From Streptomyces fulvorobeus (GTDB lineage Bacteria > Actinomycetota > Actinomycetes > Streptomycetales > Streptomycetaceae), in NCBI RefSeq assembly GCF_013167895.1, contig NZ_BLWC01000001.1, positions 558,001-622,000 of the forward strand: a stretch of 64,000 bases of DNA, read 5' to 3'. The translations under genes and the position numbers were made by a program. Under the pieces are notes generated by a model. The model ran no database searches, was not told where the DNA came from, and saw only the letters and a list, made by a program, of their open reading frames with translations. Of the stretch, positions 43,367 to 51,478 are shown one piece after another; the stretch's first letter is position 1, and the number at the start of each line of letters is the position of its first letter.

Positions 43367-44911
43367 ATGACGCATCCGAGCCCGCTGCCCGGACAGGACG
43401 AATCGTTCTGGATGGAGAGCACGGGAAGTCCCGTGCGCGCACCCCTCACCGAGGACATCGAGGTGGACGTGGCCGTGGTGGGCGGCGGGATCGCGGGGCT
43501 GAGCACCGCGTGGGAGCTGACGCGGGCGGGCCGGCGGGTCGCCGTGCTGGAGGCCGACCGCATCGCGTCCGGAGTCACCGGATACACCACGGCCAAGGTG
43601 TCCGCGCTGCACTCACTGGTCTACGACCAGCTGCGCCGGACCCGGGGCGTCGAAGGAGCGCGGCTCTACGCGCTGTCGCAGCAGGACGCGGTGGAGCGGG
43701 TGGCGGACATCGTCCGCGAGCTGGAGATCGACTGCGACCTCGAACGGGTCAGCGCCTACTCCTACGCCGCCGACCCCTCGTCCCGCGGCGCGGTCCAGGC
43801 GGAGGCCGAAGCCGCCGCCGAGGCCGGTCTCGCCGCGTCGTACGTCACCTCGACCGAGCTGCCCTTCGACGTCGCGGGGGCGGTGCGGCTGGACGGGCAG
43901 ATCCAGTTCCACCCGCGCAAGTACCTGCTGGCCCTCGTCGACGACCTGGTGGAGCGGGGCGGGCTCGTCTTCGAGCGCAGCCGGGTCACCGGCCTGTCCG
44001 AGGGCTCACCGTGCCGGGTGACGACCGAGTCGGGGGCCTCGGTGACCGCCCATGACGTGGTCGTCGCCACGCACTACCCCGTCTTCGACCGGGCGATGCT
44101 CTTCACCCGCCTCTCCCCGAACCGGGAGCTGGTGGTGGCCGCGCCCATCGACGCGGACCGGGCGCCCGAGGGCATGTACATCACCGAGGACGAAGGCAAG
44201 CGCTCCGTCCGCTCGACACCGCTCGGCGACGGGAAGCGGCTCCTCATCGTCACCGGGGAGAGCTTCACCCCCGGCACCGGCGACCCCCGCGAGGCGTTCC
44301 TCCGGCTGGACGCCTGGATGCACGAGCGCTTCCCGGTGGGACCCACCGCGTACCGCTGGGCAGCACAGGACAACGCTCCGAGCGACACCGTGCCGCTCGT
44401 CGGCCCGTTCCACATCGGTGCCCGTCACACGTACGTGGCGACCGGCTTCGGCGGCTGGGGGATGACCGGCGGGGTCCTCTCCGGCCGCCTGCTGGCCTCG
44501 CTCATCACGGGGTCGGGAGAACCCCTGCCGTGGGCCGGCCTCTACGACCCGCGGCGGGTTGGCAGCACCCTGCGGGAGGCCCCTTCCCTGCTCGGCATGC
44601 AGGCCGAGGTGGCGAAGCACTTCGCCGGTGACCGCCTGAAGGTCACCCACGTCGACTCGGTCGTCGACATCGCCCCGGGGACGGGTGCGGTGGTACGCCT
44701 CAACGGCCGCCGCTGCGCCGTCTACCGCGACCAGGACGGTACGCCGCGGGCCGTGTCGGCCCGCTGTACGCACCTCGGGTGCCTGGTGGCCTTCAACGAG
44801 GCGGAGACCTCCTGGGAGTGCCCCTGCCACGGCTCGCGCTTCGGGGTCGACGGCGCGGTACTCCAGGGCCCGGCGGTCCGTCCCCTGGAGCGGCTGGACG
44901 TGGAGGTGTAG
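43367..44911 (+). CDS. FAD-dependent oxidoreductase with C-terminal Rieske [2Fe-2S] domain
   Basis: A 514-aa fusion. Residues ~30-400 are a DAO-type flavoprotein (DVAVVGGGIAGLSTAWELTR, ATGFGGWGMTGG). Residues ~420-514 are a Rieske domain with CTHLGC and CPCHGSRFG supplying Cys-X-His and Cys-X2-His ligands. Similar fusions (YhfW-like) are soluble and of unknown substrate. The ATG at 43367 follows GGGAGAA. It is transcribed away from the epimerase; the ~210 nt between probably holds both promoters. Confidence 0.92.
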   Translation: MTHPSPLPGQDESFWMESTGSPVRAPLTEDIEVDVAVVGGGIAGLSTAWELTRAGRRVAVLEADRIASGVTGYTTAKVSALHSLVYDQLRRTRGVEGARLYALSQQDAVERVADIVRELEIDCDLERVSAYSYAADPSSRGAVQAEAEAAAEAGLAASYVTSTELPFDVAGAVRLDGQIQFHPRKYLLALVDDLVERGGLVFERSRVTGLSEGSPCRVTTESGASVTAHDVVVATHYPVFDRAMLFTRLSPNRELVVAAPIDADRAPEGMYITEDEGKRSVRSTPLGDGKRLLIVTGESFTPGTGDPREAFLRLDAWMHERFPVGPTAYRWAAQDNAPSDTVPLVGPFHIGARHTYVATGFGGWGMTGGVLSGRLLASLITGSGEPLPWAGLYDPRRVGSTLREAPSLLGMQAEVAKHFAGDRLKVTHVDSVVDIAPGTGAVVRLNGRRCAVYRDQDGTPRAVSARCTHLGCLVAFNEAETSWECPCHGSRFGVDGAVLQGPAVRPLERLDVEV

Positions 44912-45724
44912 GGACCGCAGTCTGCTGAGCACGGCTTCCTGCGGAAACGGGGGATTCCGCGCGCGATGAGCACCGTGTGCGGGTGCCGATCATGAACATA
45001 ACGCTCCGCTCGGGTGCTTTTGGTGGTCGCTGTGAGTAGCGGCGGCCGACTCTTGCGCTCCGGACCCCGGGCAGGGGTGAGAGGGGGTGGGAGATGGTGC
45101 GTTGTGGATGGGCTCTCCGTAGGCGTTGAGGAAGGGGTATGCGGTCCTCCCCGCACTGAATGTGGACGTGTAGCGGTGGGAGGAACAATGGTCCGGAGAA
45201 TCGCCGGTTCGGGTAACCGGCGATCGGCGGCTATGTTCCGCCCGGCAGGACGGATGCGCCAGCTTCCGGCGCTGGTGGTCTTGTCCGGTCGCTGCACTGA
45301 AACCGCATCTGCGGGAGGAACAGCGGGGTCCGGTGATCCCACGATCCCGGGGCATGGGCTATTTGCGTGAGGTGGGTCGCGCACAGCCGTCAAGGAACAG
45401 TCCGGCGGATCGAGGGGCGGATGGCCGCCCTGGGGGCAGTGACCCGTTCACGCCCTAGCGTTTGCCGGTCTCTGCAAAGCCGCACCGTCGGACCGGCCGA
45501 GGGGATACACGCACTGGTGATCTTGTCGATCCCCCGGGGGAGGACAGCTCTTCCGGTCGAAAGGACGCCCGTCAGGCCGTTGCCTCCCTTGCCTTGCAAG
45601 CCAGTGGGAGCGGAAACCTCGACTTACTGACTTGTTTGCTATTAGGACAAGCGTTCACGCGTCTTATTGCCTTATCCGATCGCGCAGGATGGCCGCACCA
45701 ACGGTTCGAGGAAAGGTGTTCGGC
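44912..45724. other. Long non-coding stretch with repeat block, island border
   Basis: 813 nt with no convincing gene. It holds the first of two repeat blocks (45096-45236). Base composition from ~45600 onward is less GC-rich than the flanks (TTACTGACTTGTTTGC near 45620), suggesting foreign DNA leading into the tectonin gene. Open frames here are antisense-like and lack start signals. Confidence 0.6.
45096..45236. repeat. Repeat block A with perfect hairpin
   Basis: Contains TGTGGATGGGCTCTCCGTAG (45103-45122, part of a 30-nt match with one mismatch to 46859-46888), then, after a ~75-nt insertion, ATCGCCGGTT-CGGGT-AACCGGCGAT (45200-45224, perfect 10-bp stem) and a 26-nt stretch (45211-45236) identical to 46924-46949. 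Confidence 0.8.
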
Positions 45725-46429
45725 ATGGCGGATTGGGTGAAGGTCGCGGGCGGTCTCTCGGCAATCTCGGCGGGGTCCAGGACGACGGTGTGGGGTGTGA
45801 ACGCGGCGAGCGCGATCTACCACCACACGAACTACGACGCCAACCCCTGGATCAACATCCCCGGCGGGCTGAGTGACATCGGCGCGGGCGCGGACGGCAC
45901 CGTGTGGGGCGTCAACGGCGGCAACCAGATCTTCCGGTACGCCGGAGACCAGGGTGCGTCGAATCCGTGGACGCACATCAACGGCAGCCTCGTCCGCATC
46001 GACGCGGGCTCCCGGACGAACGTCTGGGGGGTGGACTCCGCCAGTGCCATCTACCGGTACACGAACCACGACGCCAACCCGTGGATCAAGATCCCTGGGG
46101 CACTGAGCGACATCGGCGCCGGTGTCGACGGCACCGTGTGGGGCGTCAACAGCGGCGGCCAGATCTTCCGCTACACCGGGGACCACGACGGCTCGAACCC
46201 GTGGAAGAACATCACCGGCGGACTCAGCCGCATCGCGGTGGGCTCCCGGACCAACGTGTGGGGCGTCAACGCGGCCGGAGCCATCTACCGGTACACCAAC
46301 AACGACGCCAGCCCGTGGATCAACATCCCTGGCACCGCCACCGACATCGCCGCCGGCGCGGACGGTACCGCCTGGCACGTCAACAAGAACGGCGACATCT
46401 TCCGGTACACCGGCGACCAGCCGAGCTGA
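45725..46429 (+). CDS. Tectonin-repeat lectin-like beta-propeller
   Basis: A 234-aa protein of six tandem tectonin repeats (~36-40 aa each) of two alternating types: GSRTNVWGVNAAGAIYRYTN and ADGTVWGVNGGNQIFRYAGD. Each has Trp and Gly at the blade turn (TVWGVN) and a Tyr pair. This matches tachylectin-1/tectonin lectins, which bind sugars such as O-methylated glycans or lipopolysaccharide. There is no signal peptide. ATG at 45725 with GAGGAAAGG upstream. It sits alone between two repeat blocks, in an island that also carries broken recombinase and IS30 genes, so it probably arrived by transfer. Confidence 0.88.
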   Translation: MADWVKVAGGLSAISAGSRTTVWGVNAASAIYHHTNYDANPWINIPGGLSDIGAGADGTVWGVNGGNQIFRYAGDQGASNPWTHINGSLVRIDAGSRTNVWGVDSASAIYRYTNHDANPWIKIPGALSDIGAGVDGTVWGVNSGGQIFRYTGDHDGSNPWKNITGGLSRIAVGSRTNVWGVNAAGAIYRYTNNDASPWINIPGTATDIAAGADGTAWHVNKNGDIFRYTGDQPS

Positions 46430-46452
46430 CCCCGCTGCTGAGCTGTCCGTGC

Positions 46453-46482
46453 GGGCCCCGACCGTGACTGAGGTCGGGGCCC
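46453..46482. terminator. Hairpin terminator of tectonin gene
   Basis: GGGCCCCGACC, loop GTGACTGA, GGTCGGGGCCC: a perfect 11-bp stem 24 nt after the tectonin stop. Confidence 0.88.
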
Positions 46483-46949
46483 ACACGTCTGCACCCAAGG
46501 CATTGCGGGAGCCCGGCGGCCGGTGCAGCGGATCATGGAAACGGTGCGAAAGGAACCGACATGCAGCCGCTCGGCATACGGTCGCAGCAGATCGACCAGC
46601 TGCTGGTCGGCGTCCAGGACGTGTGCGGGGGCCCCGGCGGCGTCTGGACGAGCTGGGCGTCGACTTGCTCGAAAGCCGCGGTGAGCGCCGGGGCCGGTGG
46701 GCATCCGGCTGTCCTTGAAGTCGTGCCAGGCCGCCCTGGCGAGCTGCCGCTGGCTGTCGCGTTCGAGTTCAGCGACCTCGGCCATGGACAGCCCTGGGCG
46801 CCGCCGGGGCGGAGCGCGTACTCCTCGGTTGTGGCGGCGGGGACCTACCTGTTTGAGCGGTGCGCTGTGGATGGGCTCTCCGTAGGCGATAGGGGCAGGG
46901 GCCAAGCGCAGGATGGCCGGTTTGGGTAACCGGCGATCGGCGGCTATGT
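46483..46949. other. Non-coding or decayed region of the island
   Basis: About 470 nt without an intact gene. The minus strand between ~46790 and 46560 reads MAEVAELERDSQRQLARAAW and then drifts between frames (DADQQLVDLLRPYAERL), which may be the remnant of a small protein gene. The end of the region is repeat block B. Confidence 0.5.
46859..46949. repeat. Repeat block B with hairpin, abutting truncated recombinase
   Basis: Second copy of block A, shorter by ~50 nt. It has the 30-nt match at 46859-46888, then ATGGCCGGTT-TGGGT-AACCGGCGAT (46913-46937, one mismatch in the stem) and the 26-nt identity with 45211-45236. Sequence similarity ends exactly where the recombinase frame begins. Confidence 0.8.
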
Positions 46950-47399
46950 CGTCGTCCCGTCGCTGGACCGGCTCGGCCGCTCCATCCAGGACCTCATCGC
47001 GATCGTGTCCGGCCTGTGCAAGCGTGGCGTCGGCTTCACCTCGCTGCACGAGGCGCTCGATACGACCACGCCCGGCGGGCGCCTGGTCTTCCACGTGTTC
47101 GCGGCCCTGGCGGAGTTCATCCGCGAACTCATCGTGCAGGGCACCAACGAAGGTCTGGACGCCGCCCGCGCCCGCGGTGCCCGGCTCGGCCGCCCGCCGG
47201 CGATGACCGAGGAGCAGGTACGTCACGCCCGCGACCTACTCGCCGCCCGGAGAACACCGTCACCTCGATCGCCAAGCTCCTCGGCGTCTCCAGGAACGCG
47301 ATCTACAACTACGTACCCGAGCTGAAGGGCGGCCGCCTAGCACTCGCCGAGACCACCAGCACGGCGGAACTGCCCCGGCCCTCTAGGTCAGAGGACTGA
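46950..47399 (+). pseudogene. Serine recombinase (resolvase/invertase), N-terminus missing
   Basis: The frame opens directly after block B with VVVPSLDRLGRSIQDLIAIV, continues through the resolvase helix (AALAEFIRELIVQGTNEGLD) and ARGARLGRPPAMTEEQVRHA, then breaks near 47245. The DNA-binding HTH (TVTSIAKLLGVSRNAIYNYV) is in the next frame, consistent with one lost C. The catalytic Ser region (YxRVS near residue 10) is absent, so the protein cannot be active. It is probably a decayed Tn3-type resolvase. Confidence 0.85.
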
Positions 47400-47609
47400 T
47401 CACCGTCGTTCGCGGCTGGTGACAGGGTTCTTACCGGCACCTCTACTTTCGGGGCCGACGAACTTGCCCGTCGCCGGGTTGGCCAGGGTGACGTTGTCGT
47501 TGGTAAGGACCTCGACCTGCCACTGCTGCTCCGCGCTGCTGCCGAAGCTGCCCGCGAACACGAGGTCCTTGTCGCCCAGCAGCGTCAGCACCTCCCCGTC
47601 CTGCCTGCC
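47400..47609 (-). pseudogene. C-terminal fragment of a beta-trefoil-like protein
   Basis: An open frame runs from the junction with the IS30 remnant to a stop at 47400: TLLGDKDLVFAGSFGSS, EQQWQVEVLTNDNVTLANPA and TGKFVGPESRG. The VTLANPATGKFVG pattern is like the last repeat of beta-trefoil lectins or protease inhibitors (RICIN- or I66-like). The 5' part of the gene is missing, presumably removed when IS30 inserted or was deleted. No start codon or ribosome site belongs to it. Confidence 0.45.
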
Positions 47610-48417
47610 GAGGCGCCGTCCTTGCCGATGATCAGGTCCCTTTCCCAGTGGTCGGGAACCGCCCGGTCTTCTGCGTCGGCGGGCCGGTCGCTGATCGTGA
47701 CCATGGGGTCCTTGAACGCGGCTGGCGGCAGTTGGCCTGCCGCTGGGGCTTGCGGCGGGTGCGTCCCGTACGCAGGGTTCGGGCGGCCTCGCGGCGCAGT
47801 TCACCCCGGCCCTGGACGTAGAGGGCCTGGTAGACGGTCTCGTGGACCACGTGCATCTTCGGCCGGTCGGGGAAGCTCATCCGCGGAGCCTGGCAGATCT
47901 GTTCAGGGCTCCACCGCTGGTTCAGGCCCGCCTGGACGAAGTCCCGCAGTTCTGGGTTCTGCCTGATCTTCCCCGGCTTGGGGCGTGGCCGTCGCGCATC
48001 GGCGCGGGCCTGGGCGGCGCGGGGCCGGCAGTGCCACGGTCCGCGGGCCCCGTTCGTGCGGTTGCGCCGGATCTCGCGGCTGAGCGTGGACGGGCTGCGG
48101 CCCGGTTCTACGGCGATCGCACGCACCGTCGTCTCCTCCCGCAACCGGTCGGCGATGCAGACCCGGTCCGCCCCGCCCAGATACCTGGACGGACCAGAAG
48201 GCGGCACCACCGGCCGAACCGGGGGTGCCGCCTTCTGCTTGCGCTCGGCGCTGCGACCGTTGCGCCTTCGGCGCCCGGCCTTCGTGTTGATGCCGACGGA
48301 CTGGCACGCGTGCCCGTTGCTGAAGCCCTGCTGCATGAGCCGGAAGTATTCCTCCCGCTCACGCAGCGGCTTCCTCGGCTCCTGAGCAGTCCGGATCCCC
48401 CGGATCTTGAAGTCCAT
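47610..48417 (-). mobile_element. Truncated IS30-family transposase
   Basis: Starts at 48417 (MDFKIRGIRTAQEPRKPLRE). It has the IS30 N-terminal HTH region and the typical TLSREIRRN and RWSPEQICQ motifs. After [10 protein letters not shown] the reading moves to another frame ([20 protein letters not shown], then [16 protein letters not shown]), a one-base loss, and it ends abruptly at ~47610 just into the DDE catalytic domain. The remaining two catalytic residues are gone, so the element is dead. A possible left inverted repeat lies at ~48430-48455. Confidence 0.85.
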
Positions 48418-48491
48418 CGCATCCCCGGAGCTGGGGTGTTGCGAGGACCACTAGAACCCAAGGAGGGTGCGCGCCCGGCCGCGTCGTCGTC

Positions 48492-49676
48492 TCACGGCAC
48501 GAGCAGGGTCTTGATCATGCCGTCGGCCTTCTTCTGGAACGTGGCGTACGCCTGCGGGCCCTCCTCGAGCGGCAGCCGATGCGTGGCGAAGGTGTCCACA
48601 CCGAGCGGGTCGTCGTCGGTGAGCAGTGGAAGGATGTCGTCCACCCAGCGCAGGACGTTGGCCTGCCCCATGCGGAACTGGATCTGCTTGTCGAACATGG
48701 TCAGCAGGGGCATCGGGTCGGCGGCCCCGCCGTACACCCCGGACACCGAGATCGTGCCACCCCTGCGCACCACGTCGACCGCCGTGTGCAGGGCCGCCAG
48801 CCGGTCCACGCCCACGGTCTCCATCAGGCGGGTGGCGAGGGCGTCGGGCAGCATCCCGACCGCCGCGTGCCCCGCCTTGGCGACGGGCGCGCCGTGCGCC
48901 TCCATGCCGACCGCGTCGATCACCGCGTCGGTGCCCCGCCCGTCGGTGAGGTCACGGATGGCGTCGCCCAGGTGCTTGCCGTGCCTGCGCAGGTCCAGGC
49001 ACTTCACCCCGTACTCGCTCGCCCGGTTCAGCCGGTCGGGTACGAGGTCCACGCCCACGACCAGTTCGGCGCCCCGGTGCAGCGCGATCCGCGCGGCCAT
49101 CGCTCCGATCGGGCCGAGACCGAGCACGGTGACCGAGCCTCCGGGCGGAACGGCGGCGTACTCCACGGCCTGCCACGCGGTGGGGAGCACGTCCGAGAGG
49201 TAGACGAAGCGGTCGTCCGGCGGCCCGTGCGGGACCTTCACCGGAAGCGTGTTGCCGAACGGGACCCGCAGGAACTCCGCCTGTCCCCCCGGCACCTGGC
49301 CGTACAGCTTCGTGTAGCCGAAGAGGGAGGCACCCGTGCCGTACTTGTGCACCTGGGTGGTCTCGCACTGGGACTGGAGCCCCTGGTCACACATGAAGCA
49401 GTGGCCGCACGAGACGTTGAAAGGGACGACGACCCTGTCCCCGGGGACGAGGGCGGTCACCTCCGGGCCGACCTCCTCCACCACACCCATCGGCTCGTGG
49501 CCCAGGATGTCACCGGGATCGAGATAGGGGCCGAGCACCTCGTAGAGATGCAGATCGGAACCGCAGATCCCGGTGGAGGTGATCCTCACGATGACGTCGG
49601 TCGGGTCCTGGATCCGGGGGTCGGGGACGGTCTCGACCCGGACGTCCCGCTTTCCCTGATAAGTCAGTGCGCGCAT
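48492..49676 (-). CDS. Zinc-dependent alcohol dehydrogenase (formaldehyde dehydrogenase-like)
   Basis: 394 aa, MDR superfamily. Catalytic zinc ligands are in GICGSDLHLYE and GHEPMGVVEEVG; the structural-zinc Cys cluster is NVSCGHCFMCDQGLQSQC. The NAD fold is VTVLGLGPIGAMAARIAL. It resembles glutathione-independent formaldehyde dehydrogenases and FdhA-like stress ADHs. The ATG at 49676 gives normal length. The start region is shared with the divergent isochorismatase gene. Confidence 0.9.
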   Translation of the reverse strand: MRALTYQGKRDVRVETVPDPRIQDPTDVIVRITSTGICGSDLHLYEVLGPYLDPGDILGHEPMGVVEEVGPEVTALVPGDRVVVPFNVSCGHCFMCDQGLQSQCETTQVHKYGTGASLFGYTKLYGQVPGGQAEFLRVPFGNTLPVKVPHGPPDDRFVYLSDVLPTAWQAVEYAAVPPGGSVTVLGLGPIGAMAARIALHRGAELVVGVDLVPDRLNRASEYGVKCLDLRRHGKHLGDAIRDLTDGRGTDAVIDAVGMEAHGAPVAKAGHAAVGMLPDALATRLMETVGVDRLAALHTAVDVVRRGGTISVSGVYGGAADPMPLLTMFDKQIQFRMGQANVLRWVDDILPLLTDDDPLGVDTFATHRLPLEEGPQAYATFQKKADGMIKTLLVP

Positions 49677-49819
49677 GGTGCGGCTCGCTTTCCACGGTCG
49701 GTCGCCGATTTCCCCCGCTACGGACGCGTGCCGGGTTCCCCGGAGAACAACGGCAAAACGTGAAGGGCGAGAGTGCATTCCATCCGGAAAGCCGGGCGGC
49801 ACGATGGGAACATGGAGTC

Positions 49820-50356
49820 ATGGGAAAGAGCGCTCTCGTCGTCGTCGACATGATCAATACCTATGACCACCCGGACGCGGAACTCCTGCTCCCGTCCGTG
49901 CGGACCGCGCTGCCACGTGTGACCCGCCTCATCGAACGCGCCCGTGAGGAGGGCGTCACCGTCATCTACGTCAACGACAACTTCGGGGAATGGCGGTCCC
50001 ACCACGGTGAGATCGTCGAGACCGCGCTGTCCGGCAGGTACGCGGAACTGGTCGAACCGGTACTCCCGGACGACGATTCCCTGTTCGTCGTGAAGGCCAG
50101 GCACTCCATCTTCTACGAGACACCGCTCGGTTATCTGCTCTCGCAGCTGGGCGTGGATCACGTGGTCCTCTGCGGCCAGGTCACCGAGCAGTGCGTGCTG
50201 TACTCCGCTCTCGACGCACACATCCGCCATCTGCGGGTAAGCATTCCTGAGGACTCGGTGGCCCATATCCACAAGGATCTGGCCGAGGCGGCTCTGCACA
50301 TGATGGAACGCAACATGAGCGCCGCCATCCGGACCGCGGAGACGATCGAGTTCTAG
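49820..50356 (+). CDS. Isochorismatase/cysteine hydrolase family protein
   Basis: 178 aa. The catalytic triad is visible: Asp in ALVVVDMINTYDHPD, Lys in VVKARHSIFYETPL, and Cys in VLCGQVTEQCVLYSALDA. These enzymes hydrolyse amides or enol ethers (nicotinamide, N-carbamoyl compounds, isochorismate); the substrate is unknown. The ATG at 49820 starts just before the first beta strand. Divergent from the ADH gene. Confidence 0.88.
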   Translation: MGKSALVVVDMINTYDHPDAELLLPSVRTALPRVTRLIERAREEGVTVIYVNDNFGEWRSHHGEIVETALSGRYAELVEPVLPDDDSLFVVKARHSIFYETPLGYLLSQLGVDHVVLCGQVTEQCVLYSALDAHIRHLRVSIPEDSVAHIHKDLAEAALHMMERNMSAAIRTAETIEF

Positions 50357-50564
50357 GCCGTCGACAACGAGGACGGGGTGGGACAGGACGCCGGAGACGG
50401 TCGCCTCCCCGCCGCCGCCTCCTGACCCCGCCGCCCCCGCAATGCGCGCGGCTACGCGCGCTGGAACCATGGGGAGGTCCGGCGCGGGACGGGAGGGCGG
50501 CGGACCGGCAGGTACGACCGCGAGACGACCGACCGCTCGACCGCTCGACCGCGAGGAGACTCCG

Positions 50565-51428
50565 ATGACCGCTGGACAGCATGTGCTCAGGGGCCGTACC
50601 GCCGTGGTGACGGGTGCCGCACGTGGGGTGGGCGCGGCCGTCGCCACGGCGCTGGCCGCGCGGGGGGCCCGGGTGGCCCTGCTCGGCCTGGAGGAGGAGT
50701 CGCTCGCCGCGGTGGCCGCCGCGCTGCCCGCTCCCGCGCTCTACCGGCACGTCGACGTCACGGACGACGCGGCGATGGCCGACGCGGCCGAAGAGGTACG
50801 CCGCACGCTGGGCGACGCCTCCGTCGTGGTGGCCAACGCGGGGGTGGCGGAGGGCGGCCCCTTCCTCGAATCCGACCCGGTCACCTGGCGCCGCGTCATC
50901 GAGGTCAATCTCGTGGGGAGCGCCGTCACGGCCCGCTCCTTCCTCCCCCAGCTCCTCCGCACCCGGGGCTACTACCTGCAGATAGCGTCCCTGGCCTCGA
51001 TAGGCGCGGCGCCGATGATGAGCGCCTACTGCGCGTCGAAGGCAGGGGTGGAGTCCTTCGCCCAGTCCTTGCGGGCCGAGGTGGAGTCCCGGGGGATCGG
51101 CGTCGGCACCGGGTACCTCAACTGGACCGACACGGACATGATCCGGGACGCCGACCAGCACGCCGTCCTGCGTGAGCTGCGCGCGCACATGCCGCCGCCC
51201 GCACGGAAGATCTACCCCGCCGGGTACGTGGCCGAAGCCCTGGTGCGGGCCGTGGAGCGGCGCTCGGCCACCGTCTACGTACCCCGGTGGCTGCGGGCCG
51301 TGCAGGTGGTGCGCGCCGCCCTGCCCGGGGTGGTCGTCCGCTACTCGCGGCAGGAGCTGACGCGCTCGGAGTTCTCCCCGACCGGCCTGCTGGGAGCCGG
51401 TGGACGCGCGGCGGCCGAGGATCTCTGA
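50565..51428 (+). CDS. SDR family oxidoreductase
   Basis: 287 aa. Cofactor motif VTGAARGVGAAVATALAARG, NAG in VVANAGVAEGG, catalytic Ser in LQIASLASIG, and YCASKAG. The C-terminal extension (VVRYSRQELTRSEF) is basic and may contact membrane or lipid. GAGGAG lies before the ATG at 50565. The small tandem GACCGCTCGACCGCTCGACC just upstream (50531-50550) has no known role. Confidence 0.88.
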   Translation: MTAGQHVLRGRTAVVTGAARGVGAAVATALAARGARVALLGLEEESLAAVAAALPAPALYRHVDVTDDAAMADAAEEVRRTLGDASVVVANAGVAEGGPFLESDPVTWRRVIEVNLVGSAVTARSFLPQLLRTRGYYLQIASLASIGAAPMMSAYCASKAGVESFAQSLRAEVESRGIGVGTGYLNWTDTDMIRDADQHAVLRELRAHMPPPARKIYPAGYVAEALVRAVERRSATVYVPRWLRAVQVVRAALPGVVVRYSRQELTRSEFSPTGLLGAGGRAAAEDL

Positions 51429-51478
51429 ACTCCGAGGATCTCCGAACAGGACGTTCAGAGGTTCGGTGGACCGGCGGT

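Noticed and set aside
45367..45630. 87-codon frame upstream of tectonin
   Set aside because: No ribosome site, Arg/Pro-rich composition; it fits non-coding island DNA better.
46560..46790. Minus-strand frame starting MAEVAELERDSQRQL
   Set aside because: The coherent part is short, it changes frame, and I do not recognise it; noted only as a possible remnant.
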